A model generated the notes under the pieces. The model ran no database searches and was not told the DNA's origin. It worked only from the letters and a program-made list of their open reading frames with translations. From Symsagittifera roscoffensis (Eukaryota > Xenacoelomorpha > Acoela > Convolutidae): DNA of 64,000 nt. Shown here piece after piece: positions 53,785-64,000 of this stretch. The DNA lies in NCBI RefSeq assembly GCF_963678635.1, contig NC_087062.1:60987584-61051583 (forward strand), given 5' to 3'. The translations under genes and the position numbers were made by a program. The stretch's first letter is position 1. Every line of letters starts with the position of its first letter.

Positions 53785-54180
53785 TAACATTCGCCCGGAA
53801 GTACATATTGACGGAAAATAAAGCTAGGTTATAAGACGACTGGCCAACGTCTAAACAGAGCTCTACATGTTTTTCACCGTCTCTAACAAGCCAGTTCTTT
53901 TGGTGTTCTTTTCAACATCGGGTCAACAAAAACGTTACTGTTCTCCGGCTTCGACCAGAATGCTCAAATTAATTTAATTACATGCAGAAATAGTGAGCTC
54001 AAGGCTGGGGCTCAGTATCCCCAGACGACGAGGTCACTCCTAAAATCAGGGCGACTACTATTTATTGAATTATTATTGTTTTTGCTCAGTAGATAAAAAT
54101 CATCATCTCCATCGAAGATGGATCAACCCTTTCCCCCAATTCCTAGCTTCTCATCAGAAAGATAACGACTGATGAGAAGC
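53475..54180 (+). repeat. LTR-like repeat, partial copy
   Basis: Starts GCGCCAGTCGGTCATATTTGG, contains the TTGCTATTCGCAATTTTACC block, a GA microsatellite (53,757-53,784) and GTAACATTCGCCCGG, then breaks at TTCTCATCAGAAAG and jumps to the block shared with 49,150. Confidence 0.65.
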
Positions 54181-54772
54181 CCAACAGCAATTTAAAATGT
54201 TTTTAGCGACACATTAGATATTGTAGACACATTAGAGATGGATTGACTCTTTCCTCGACTCTAACTGCATTTGCTCTAAAAAACTAAACAAAAATCGGAG
54301 TAAACTAAACGCGTTCAGGGCATAACAGCAGCTAAAATATATCGTTGAGGTCTTTAACAGTCTCTGGGCACCGGGCGTCCAATTCCGTACTCTCCCGGAG
54401 ATAACGTCGTTATCTTTCTGATTTCGTTGCTCAGGAGAGTTCGGTTCTGTCCCGGATGTCCTACTGGATCTTCCGTTCACACGATTTTTTTCCGATAAAC
54501 ACCTTATCGTATCTGGATCTCACGGTATGAGGCTTCGTTTTATCTTCTATATTCCAACTAACTTCCGTCTTGCAATTCGGTTGTTATTTGGTTGTTTTGT
54601 TTTTTTTTTGTCAATTTTTGGTCAAAATGGCCGTTTTTTGTATTTCTCAGAAATGTCCTAGTTCAAATCGAACTTTTGAAATCCTAAAAAATCTAGAACA
54701 GTCTGAACCTCCTTTTCATCATAACTCTGGTACTAACGCCTTCAACGTTCTTTTCGGCGTGCGTCGAATAGT

Positions 54773-54888
54773 TCGACCCCAATACGGTAAATGGCAGCGA
54801 TTAACAACTGAGCTGACGAAATCTTGATATCATATGAATGATATGTGCTGACGGTAGAATTTATCGGCTTCTTCTTCGACAAAGCGTT
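54773..54888 (-). pseudogene. Second, smaller fragment of p190RhoGAP exon 2
   Basis: Plus strand CCCCAATACGGTAAATGGCAGCG to CTTCTTCGACAAAGCG corresponds to exon 2 codons from [11 protein letters not shown] to QYGKW; it then jumps to TTTTCTATCATAGTG, losing exon 1 and the intron. Derived from the 49.7-kb copy or its source by deletion. Confidence 0.8.
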
Positions 54889-55069
54889 TTCTATCATAGT
54901 GATTCAACCCATCTCTGAAAAAAACATTCCAGGAGAAATGTACATGTGCATCGCTTCATAACCAAATGTTGATAAATGTTTTAGACACAGCGGCGAAGCT
55001 GAGCTTCGCATCACTTGCGATACAAATCAAAAAAATGAAAACAAAAAACTCGAAAAAACTAGATCTATT

Positions 55070-56269
55070 AAAATGAATAAATACTTTACTTCTTCGTCAA
55101 AAAAAAAACAAAACGATGACAATAAGCCGATATAATATAGGCCGAAACCTATTAAGCCCAAAAAGAGAACATAAAAAGCCGAACAAAAATTTCAAAAAAC
55201 ATTAAGACAAAGATGTTAAGTCGCCCTCAACCTCAAAACACAGAAACGCACGCACTAAATTTTTTTCGCTTGTCGAAAGATGCAATGAAGCCAATACGCA
55301 GATACAAAACACGTTGTTATTTATCAAGCCAAAACAGCCGAAAAAATCAAAAAAGCGGAACAAAAATTATCACGAAAAACTTGAACTATAATTCTATTAA
55401 GAAATTTAGTATTTTGCGCGATCCAAAGTTGAGCATAAAAAATATGTTTCCGTTGAAACAATTCCAATTTAGGTCAATACGCCGGGAAATAGTCCGTTTA
55501 AATAAAAAGCGTCGGCTTACTATTGCCCGCTTATGTTTTATTTGCAAATAAACCGATAAGCCGAACGAAAACATGACAAGACAATAAAATGTATAATAAG
55601 CATCGAAAGATAATGTAGTCAGCGGCAACAAAGATGAAAATACCTTGTCAGAAACCCTTTAAGCTGAAAACAATCAAGATTGAGACTTCTGATAGGTTAA
55701 TAAGTCCACCTCACTCTCGAAACACTTTACTTCTTCGTCAAAAAAAAAAAAACGATGACAATAAGCCAATATAATATAGGCCGAAACCTATTAAGCCCAA
55801 AAAGAGAACATAAAAAGCAGAACAAAAATTTCAAAAAATATTAAGACAAAGATGTTAAGTCTTCCTCAACCTCAAAACACAGAAACGCACGCACTAAACT
55901 TTTCGCTTGTCGAAAGATGCAATGAGGCCAATACGCAGATACAATACACGTTGTTATTTATCAAGCCAAAACAGCCGAAAAAATCAAAAATGCGGAACAA
56001 AAATTATCACGAAAAACTTGAACTATAATTCTATTAAGAAATTTAGTATTTTGCGCGATCCAAAGTTGAGCATAAAAAAAATGTTTCCGTTGAAACAATT
56101 CCAATTTAGGTCAATACGCCGGGAAATAGTCCGTTTAAATAAAAAGCGTCGGCTTATTATTGCCTGCTTATGTTTTATTTGCAAATAAACCGACAAGTCG
56201 AACGAAAACATGACAAGACAATGAAATGTATAATAAGCATCGAAAGATAATGTACCCAGCGGCAACAAA
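55070..56269 (+). repeat. 638-bp satellite, array 2, first part
   Basis: A partial unit from TACTTTACTTCTTCG, then units marked at 55,589 and 56,226. The latter is cut after GCGGCAACAAA by an LTR-like fragment. Confidence 0.9.
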
Positions 56270-56394
56270 TTTCGAGTGGTAATCACCGGAAAATTGCTGA
56301 AAAATACTAGTAAAATTGCTATTCGCAATTTACCAGAGCTACACGACGCGAGTAGAGCTACCTTGTTCCCGATAGGAAATCAAGAGTGCAGGCA

Positions 56395-56429
<35 letters not shown>

Positions 56430-56655
56430 ACATTCGCCCGGAAGTACATATTGACGGAAAATAAAGCTAGGTTATAAGACGACTGGCCAACGTCTAAACA
56501 GAGCTCTACATGTTTTTCACCGTCTCTAACAAGCCAGTTCTTTGGTGATTTTTTCAACATCGGGTCGACAAAAACGTTACTGTTCTCCGGCTTCGACCAG
56601 AACGCTCAAATTAATTTAATTACATGCAGAAATAGTGAGCTCAAGGCTGGGGCTC
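56270..56655 (+). repeat. LTR-like fragment interrupting the satellite array
   Basis: Matches 53,630-54,010 (TTCGAGTGGTAATCACC to GCTGGGGCTC) including the GA microsatellite at 56,399-56,427. Satellite sequence resumes at AAAAAGAGAACATAAAAAGCC. No target duplication was seen. Confidence 0.75.
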
Positions 56656-59600
56656 AAAAAGAGAACATAAAAAGCCGAACAAAAATTTCAAAAAACATTA
56701 AGACAAAGATGTTAAGCATCAATAATATGTATAATAAGCATCAAAAGATAATGTACCCAGCGGCAACAAAGATGAAAATACCTTGTCAGAAACCTTTTAA
56801 GCTGAAAACAATCAAGATTCGGACTTCTGATAGGTTAATAAGTCCACCTCACTCTCGAAACACTTTACTTCTTCGTCAAAAAAAAACAAAACGATGACAA
56901 TAAGCCGATATAATATAGGCCGAAACCTATTAAGCCCAAAAAGAGAACATAAAAAGCAGAACGAAAATTTCAAAAACATTAAGACAAAGATTTTAAGTCG
57001 CCCTCAACCTCAAAACACAGAAACGCACGCACTAAATTTTTTCGCTTGTCGAAAGATGCAATGAAGCCAATATGCAGATACAATACACGTTGTTATTTAT
57101 CAAGCCAAAACAGCCGAAAAAATCAAAAAAGCGGAACAAAATTATCACGAAAAACTTGAACTATAATTCTATTAAGAAATTTAGTATTTTGCGCGATCCA
57201 AAGTTGAGCATAAAAAATATTTTTCCGTTGAAACAATTCCAATTTAGGTCAATACGCCGGGAAATAGTCCGTTTAAATAAAAAGCTTCGGCTTATTATTG
57301 CCTGCTTATGTTTTATTTGCAAATAAACCGACAAGTCGAACGAAAACATGACAAGACAATAAAATGTATAATAAGCATCGAAAGATAATGTACCCAGCGG
57401 CAACAAAGATGAAAATACCTTGTCAGAAACCCTTTAAGCTGAAAACAATCAAGATTCGGACTTCTGATAGGTTAATAAGTCCACCTCACCCTCGAAACAC
57501 TTTACTTCTTCGTCAAAAGAAACAAAACGATGACAATAAGCCGATATAATATAGGCCGAAACCTATTAAGCCCAAAAAGAGAACATAAAAAGCCGAACAA
57601 AAATTTCAAAAAACATTAAGACAAAGATGTTAAGTCGCTCACAACCTCAAAACACAGAGACGCACGCACTAAATTTTTTCGCTTGTCGAAAGATGCAATG
57701 AAGCCAATACGCAGAAACAAAACACGTTGTTATTTGTCAAGCCAAAACAGCCGAAAAAATCAAGAAAGCGGAACAAAAATTATCACGAAAAACTTGAACT
57801 ATAATTCTATTTAGAAATTTAGTATTTTGCGCGATCCAAAGTTGAGCATAAAAAATATGTTTCGGTTGAAACAATTCCAATTTAGGTCAATACGCCGGGA
57901 AATAGTCCGTTTAAATAAAAAGCGTCGGCTTATTATTGCCCGCTTATGTTTTATTTGCAAATAAACCGATAAGCCGAACGAAAACATGACAAGACAATAA
58001 AATGTATAATAAGCATCGAAAGATAATGTACCCAGCGGCAACAAAGATGAAAATACCTTGTCAGAAACCCTTTAAGCTGAAAACAATCAAGATTCGGACT
58101 TCTAATAAGTTAATAAGTCCACCTCACTCTCGAAACACTTTACTTCTTCGTCAAAAAAAACAAAACGATGACAATAAGCCGATATAATATAGGCCGAAAC
58201 CTATTAAGCCCAAAAAGAGAACATAAAAAGCAGAACAAAAATTTCAAAAAACATTAAGACAAAGATGTTAAGTCGCCCTCAACCTCAAAACACAGAAACG
58301 CACGCACTAAATTTTTTCGCTTGGCGGAAGATGCAATGAAGCCAATACGCAGATACAATACACGTTGTTATTTATCAAGCCAAAACAGCCGAAAAAATCA
58401 AAAAAGCGGAACAAAATATATCACAAAAAACTTGAACTATAATTCTATTAAGAAATTTAGTATTTTGCGCAATCCAAAGTTGAGCATAAAAAATATGTTT
58501 CCGTTGAAACAATTCCAATTTAGGTCAATACGCCGGGAAATAGTCCGTTTAAATAAAAAGCGTCGGCTTATTATTGCCTGCTTATGTTTTATTTGCAAAT
58601 AAACCGACAAGTCGAACGAAAACATGACAAGACAATAAAATGTATAATAAGCATCGAAAGATATTGTACCCAGTGGCAACAAAGATGAAAATACCTTGTC
58701 AGAAAACCTTTAAGCTGAAAACAATCAAGATTCGGACTTCTGATAGGTTAATAAGTCCACCTCACCCTCGAAACACTTTACTTCTTCGTCAAAAGAAACA
58801 AAACGATGACAATAAGCCGATATAATATAGGCCGAAACCTATTAAGCCCAAAAAGAGAACATAAAAAGCCGAACAAAAATTTCACAAAACATTAAGACAA
58901 AGATGTTAAGTCGCCCTCAACCTCAAAACACAGAGACGCACGCACTAAATTTTTTCGCTTGTCGAAAGATGCAATGAAGCCAATACGCAGATACAAAACA
59001 CGTTGTTATTTATCAAGCCAAAACAGCCGAAAAAATCAAAAAAGCGGAACAAAAATATCACGAAAAACTTGAACTATAATTCTATTAAGAAATTTAGTAT
59101 TTTGCGCGATCCAAAGTTGAGCATAAAAAATATGTTTCCGTTGAAACAATTCCAATTTAGGTCAATACGCCGGGAAATAGTCCGTTTAAATAAAAAGCGT
59201 CGGCTTATTATTGCCCGCTTATGTTTTATTTGCAAATAAACCGATAAGCCGAACGAAAACATGACAAGACAATAAAATGTATAATAAGCATCGAAAGATA
59301 ATGTACCCAGCGGCAACAAAGATGAAAATACCTTGTCAGAAACCCTTTAAGCTGAAAACAATCAAGATTCGGACTTCTGATATGTTAATAAGTCCACCTC
59401 ACTCTCGAAACACTTTACTTCTTCGTCAAAAAAAAAACAAAACGATGACAATAAGCCGATATAATATAGGCCGAAACCTATTAAGCCCAAAAAGAGAACA
59501 TAAAAAGCAGAACAAAAATTTCAAAAAATATTAAGACAAAGATGTTAAGTCGCCCTCAACCTCAAAACACAGAAACGCACGCACTAAATTTTCACTTGTC

Positions 59601-61704
59601 GAAAGATGCAATGAAGCCAATACGCAGATACAATACACTTTGTTATTTATCAAGCCAAAATAGCCAAAAAAAATCAAAAAAGCGGAACAAAAATTATCAC
59701 GAAAAACTTGAACTATAATTCTATTAAGAAATTTAGTATTTTGCGCGATCCTAAGTTGAGCATAAAAAATATGTTTCCGTTGAAACAATACCAATTTAGG
59801 TCAATACGCCGGGAAATAGTCCTTTTAAATAAAAAGCGTCGGCTTATTATTGCCTGCTTATGTTTTATTTGCAAATAAACCGACAAGTCGAACGAAAACA
59901 TGACAAGACAATAAAATGTATAATAAGCATCGAAAGATAATGTACCCAGCGGCAACAAAGATGAAAATACCTGGTCAGAAACCCTTTAAGCTGAAAACAA
60001 TCAAGATTCGGACTTCTGATAGGTTAATAAGTCCACCTCACCCTCGAAACACTTTACTTCTTCGTCAAAAGAAACAAAACGATGACAATAAGCCGATATA
60101 ATATAGGCCGAAACCTATTAAGCCCAAAAAGAGAACATAAAAGCCGAACAAAAATTTCAAAAAACATTAAGACAAAGATGTTAAGTCGCCCTCAACCTCA
60201 AAACACAGAAACGCACGCACTAAATTTTTTCGCTTGTCGTAAGATGCAATGAAGCCAAAACGCAGATACAAAACACGTTGTTATTTATCAAGCCAAAACA
60301 GTCGAAAAAATCAAAAAAGTGGAACAAAAATTATCACGAAAAACTTGAACTATTATTCTATTAAGAAATTTAGTATTTTGCGCGATCCAAAGTTGAGCAT
60401 AAAAAATATGTTTCCGTTGAAACAATTCCAATTTAGGTCAATACGCCGGGAAAAAGTCCGTTTAAATAAAAAGCGTCGGCTTATTATTGCCTGCTTATGT
60501 TTTATTTGCAAATAAACCAATAAGTCAAACGAAAACATGACAAGACAATAAAATGTATAATAAGCATCGAAAGATAATGTACCCAGCGGCAACAAAGATG
60601 AAAATACCTTGTCAGAAACCCTTTAAGCTGAAAACAATCAAGATTCGGACTTCTGATAGGTTAATAAGTCCACCTCACCCTCGAAACACTTTACATCTTC
60701 GTCAAAAGAAACAAAACGATGACAATAAGCCGATATAATATAGGCCGAAACCTATTAAGCCCAAAAAGAGAACATAAAAAGCCGAACAAAAATTTCAAAA
60801 AACTTTAAGACAAAGATGTTAAGTCGCCCTCAACCTCAAAACACAGAAACGCACGCACTGAAATTTTTCGCTTGTCGAAAGATGCATTGAGGCCAATACG
60901 CAGATACAAAACACGTTGCAATTTATCAAGCCAAAACAGCCAAAAAATCAAAAAAGCGGAACAAAAATTGAAACAATTCCAATTTAGGTCAATACGCCGG
61001 GAAAAAGTCCATTTAAATAAAAAGCGTCGGCTTATTATTGCCTGCTTATGTTTTATTTGCAAATAAACCAATAAGTCAAACGAAAACATGACAAGACAAT
61101 AAAATGTATAATAAGCATCGAAAGATAATGTACCCAGCGGCAACAAAGATGAAAATACCTTGTCAGAAACCCTTTAAGCTGAAAACAATCAAGATTCGGA
61201 CTTCTGATAGGTTAATAAGTCCACCTCACCCTCGAAACACTTTACATCTTCGTCAAAAGAAACAAAACGATGACAATAAGCCGATATAATATAGGCCGAA
61301 ACCTATTAAGCCCAAAAAGAGAACATAAAAAGCCGAACAAAAATTTCAAAAAACTTTAAGACAAAGATGTTAAGTCGCCCTCAACCTCAAAACACAGAAA
61401 CGCTAGCACTAAATTTTTTCGCTTGTCGAAAGATGCAATGAAGCCAAAACGCAGATATAAAACACGTTGCAATTTATCAAGCCAAAACAGCCAAAAAAAT
61501 CAAAAAAGCGGAACAAAAATTATCACGAAAAACTTGAACTATAATTCTATTAAGAAATTTAGTATTTTGCGCGATCCAAAGTTGAGCATAAAAAATATGG
61601 TTCCGTTGAAACAATTCCAATTTAGGTCAATACGCCGGGAAATAGTTCGTTTAAATAAAAAGCGTCGGCTTATTATTGCCTGCTTATATTTTATTTGCAA
61701 ATAA
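56656..61704 (+). repeat. 638-bp satellite, array 2, main part (8 units)
   Basis: Unit markers at 56,727, 57,364, 58,002, 58,640, 59,277, 59,916, 60,553 and 61,104; spacing 637-639 except the unit from 60,553, which is 551 bp because about 87 bp are deleted near 60,970. The last unit runs into the third palindrome. Confidence 0.95.
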
Positions 61705-61767
61705 ACCGATAAAACATAAGCAAACAATAATAAGCCGAGGCTTTTTATTTAAATGGAGTATTTCCCG
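61636..61767. repeat. Palindrome of about 132 bp (copy 3)
   Basis: Same arrangement as copies 1 and 2, with a few more mismatches (for example GGAGTATTTCCCG against CGGGAAATAGTTCG). Confidence 0.8.
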
Positions 61768-61978
61768 TTTGTAAAAAACACGAGTCCGGTTAGTTTCGAG
61801 CCCAGGAACTTTGGCGTCCCAGGCGTATTCTTTACCTCCAGTCTAAGTTGGCTGAGAACGCAAAGAAGTTTGAAATCATTATAAGCCAAGATACCAATTT
61901 ATTCAAGTGAGTCTGTAAAACAAGTTGTTAACCTGAAAAAAGTTCATACAGCAATTTGATAACCCTTGCTAATCGCAC
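61768..61978 (-). repeat. SINE-like element head (copy at 61.8 kb)
   Basis: Nearly identical to the copies at 46.6 and 53.1 kb, in the same position next to a palindrome. Confidence 0.55.
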
Positions 61979-62186
61979 GGAATGAGTGTAACATTCGCAC
62001 AGACATTAAACAGTGACGGAATGTAGAAAGGTAACTATTGGCGACCGGCTGACGTCAGTTACCTCGATCCTACTCGTTTTTTACCGTCTTGACCTAGCCA
62101 GTTGTTCTTCTGTTGTGTTAAGGGCTAAGCACTATGGTAATATTTCAAAGCCATCAGCCGAACGCCTTTTGATCAGCTTTCGCTTA

Positions 62187-64000
62187 TGTGCCAGTCGGTC
62201 CTATTTGGAAGTTTGACCTTGAGCTGAACGTTTAATCTTGATTTTGAGAAAAATAAATTTTCAAAATTTCGAATTGAGCCTGTCTGCTCAAATTTCTAGC
62301 AAAAATTGAAAATACGAGAAAAAGCAATCAGAAGATTCGAGTGGTAATCACCGGAAAATTGTTAAAAAATACTAGTAAAATTGCTATTCGCAATTTTACC
62401 AGAGCTACACGACGCGAGTAGAGCTACCTTGTTCCCGATAGGAAATCAAGAGTGCAGGCAGGAAGAGAGAGAGAGAGAGAGAGAGAGTAACATTCGCCCG
62501 GAAGTACATATTGACGGAAAATAAAGCTAGGTTCTAAGACGACTGGCCAACGTCTAAACATAACTCTACATGCTTTTCACCGTCTCTACCAAGCGAGTTC
62601 TTTTGGTGATCTTTTCAACATTGGGTCGACAAAAACGTTACTGTTCTCCGGCTTCGACCAGAACGCTCAAATTAACTTAATTACATGCAGAAATAGTGAG
62701 CTCATGGCTGGCTCTCAGTATCCCCAGACCACGAGGTCACTCCTAAAATCAGGGCTACTACTATTTATTGAGTTATTATTGTTTTTGCTCAGTAGATAAA
62801 AATCATCATCTCCATCGAAGATGGATCAACCCTTTCCCCCAACTCCTAGCTTCTCATCCTCGTAAAATGAATTCAGATGTTAATTAAATTCAGTTCAGGA
62901 CATAATAGGGAAGCTAAAAGTTTGTATAAAAAGATATGAGTTCCAGTCCCGAGACCTCTCCGGATTCTCGAATCCGGGGAAATAAGATCCTTATTTCCCT
63001 TCCGGAAGGCTGTCTTCTACCCTTCACCGTTGTTCGCAACGGCCTTGCAACTATTGTAGCGGCACAATAGTTGCAACTCGGAGCGGTCTCTGCTACTTCT
63101 GCTTTTCTCCGATTCTGATTCTCATTTTTCTCGCTGTTGTCGTCGTCGCAACTATCGTTGTTATTCTTTTTATTGTGGTTTTTCTCCAAAATGGACGTTT
63201 TTGACGTTTCTCAGAATTATTACGTCATCATTTCGAATTTTTAAAACTTAGGAATTTCCGAATCCTTCAGCCTTCACAATTTGTCTAATCGTCTGAATAA
63301 CGCTCTTAATCCTTCAAAACCGCCAATTCGGAAGGTTCGCTGCTCAAAACTCGAAACTGCATTTTCGTCCATTCTGGTCGAATGTCACATAGAGAAGTAC
63401 AATTGACTGTACCAGAGTGGCCATTGAGTGGAAAGGTGGACAACTGAAGCTGCCCAGTGGCCCAGATAGAAAAACTTATTCTTGAATTCAAACTTATTTA
63501 TTTAAAATTCCTTGAGCTTAAATCCGAAATTTACAGGAAAATGTTATTCATGAATAGGTAATTATATTATGTAATTACAGTTGTTCAAATTTGATTGGTT
63601 AAAAAGTTTTAGAGCCTTTTTAGACACGTTTCTCATTTTTCAGATCTTTGATCGTTTTGTAAATATTGTAAAAAATTTTTAATCCTGATGATGCACAGAA
63701 TGTGCGAAAACGTTTGAATTAACATTTTAAATTTCTTATAGAAATAATTACCCTAAATTATTTCTAGAGTTGCTTTACAATTTAGATGTTCAATTCTAGA
63801 GGTCTTGTCGGTATGTGAGTACCTAATTTAAATTTCTTGAGTGTGTTTTATGTGATTATTGTGAGTAAAAGCGAGTTTTTAGAATGATCCATCTAAAATG
63901 GATTAAAGGTCCACTGTCCAATAAAAACTAACAGCATGCTTGAGTTCCGACCCTGTTTCAAATGGCGTTCGCGTGTTTTAGGTATTTTGAGACCTAACAA
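62187..64000 (+). repeat. Long LTR-like repeat, second full copy (runs off the window)
   Basis: Closely matches 47,039-48,850, offset about 15.14 kb: GA microsatellite 62,463-62,488, GTGGAAAGGTGGACA near 63,428, PLE end with hammerhead 63,500-63,750, GTGTGTTTTATGTGATTATTG near 63,840. Confidence 0.8.
63664..63742 (+). ncRNA. Hammerhead-ribozyme-like motif, core intact
   Basis: CTGATGA (63,685-63,691), stem II TGCACA-GAA-TGTGC, GAAA, palindromic ACGT, TT, then GAATTAACATTTTAAA that pairs with the upstream AAAAAATTTTTAATC as stem I. All core bases expected for a type I hammerhead are present. Confidence 0.7.

Noticed and set aside
50486-61704. CRISPR array
   Set aside because: The repeats are 638 bp and contiguous without unique spacers, in a eukaryotic genome.
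50495-61727. Recurring ORFs of 60-110 codons in the satellite (for example ...FPLKQFQFRSIRREIVRLNKKRR... on plus, ...LQIKHKQAIISRRFLFKR... on minus)
   Set aside because: They recur only because the 638-bp units are near-identical copies. Both strands and several frames are open equally, and there is no frame-preserving pattern of differences.

Overview
The window comes from an AT-rich animal (metazoan) nuclear genome. The evidence is a multi-exon gene on the minus strand with GT/AG introns whose product is clearly a p190-type RhoGAP, an animal signalling protein, together with a dense load of retroelements and satellites. The species cannot be named from the sequence. No rRNA, CRISPR or bacterial-type operon was seen. 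The tRNA-like stretches look like SINE heads, not tRNA genes. Layout. (1) 1-21,828, minus strand: the 5' two-thirds of a p190RhoGAP gene. Eleven exons can be placed; the catalytic RhoGAP domain must lie beyond position 1. Two large introns (1.70-9.66 kb and 15.14-20.99 kb) are filled with AT-rich, old repeats, tRNA-derived SINE-like pieces and hairpin motifs. (2) 22,085-22,968: one unit of a 638-bp satellite, then the 3' end of a Penelope-like element (PLE) carrying a hammerhead-ribozyme-like motif. (3) 22,969-45,917, minus strand: a complete, very young, 22.9-kb Ty3/Gypsy-type LTR retrotransposon with two 916-bp LTRs that are almost identical. It encodes Gag (790 aa), a protease-RT-RNase H-integrase Pol (2,143 aa), and, in the position of a retroviral env, a 2,959-aa third ORF containing an SGNH/GDSL-hydrolase domain. 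It has a 2.5-kb leader with a 15-bp minisatellite. It is inserted inside the PLE, whose GIY-YIG endonuclease end resumes at 45,918. (4) 46.5-64.0 kb: a recently expanded repeat region. A 638-bp macrosatellite is arranged in two arrays, separated by SINE heads, 130-bp palindromes, diverged LTR-like copies in the opposite orientation and hammerhead-bearing PLE ends. Large blocks repeat at about 15.1 kb spacing. This array contains a DNA-level copy of the promoter-proximal part of the p190RhoGAP gene (exons 1 and 2 with their intron). How the parts relate: the only host gene supported is the p190RhoGAP gene. Its start sits directly beside a satellite unit, and the same gene-start-plus-satellite segment has been copied into the 50-kb array. 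The LTR element is GC-richer than its surroundings, has uninterrupted ORFs and looks capable of its own movement. Its large third ORF with an esterase-like domain is the most unusual coding content in the window.
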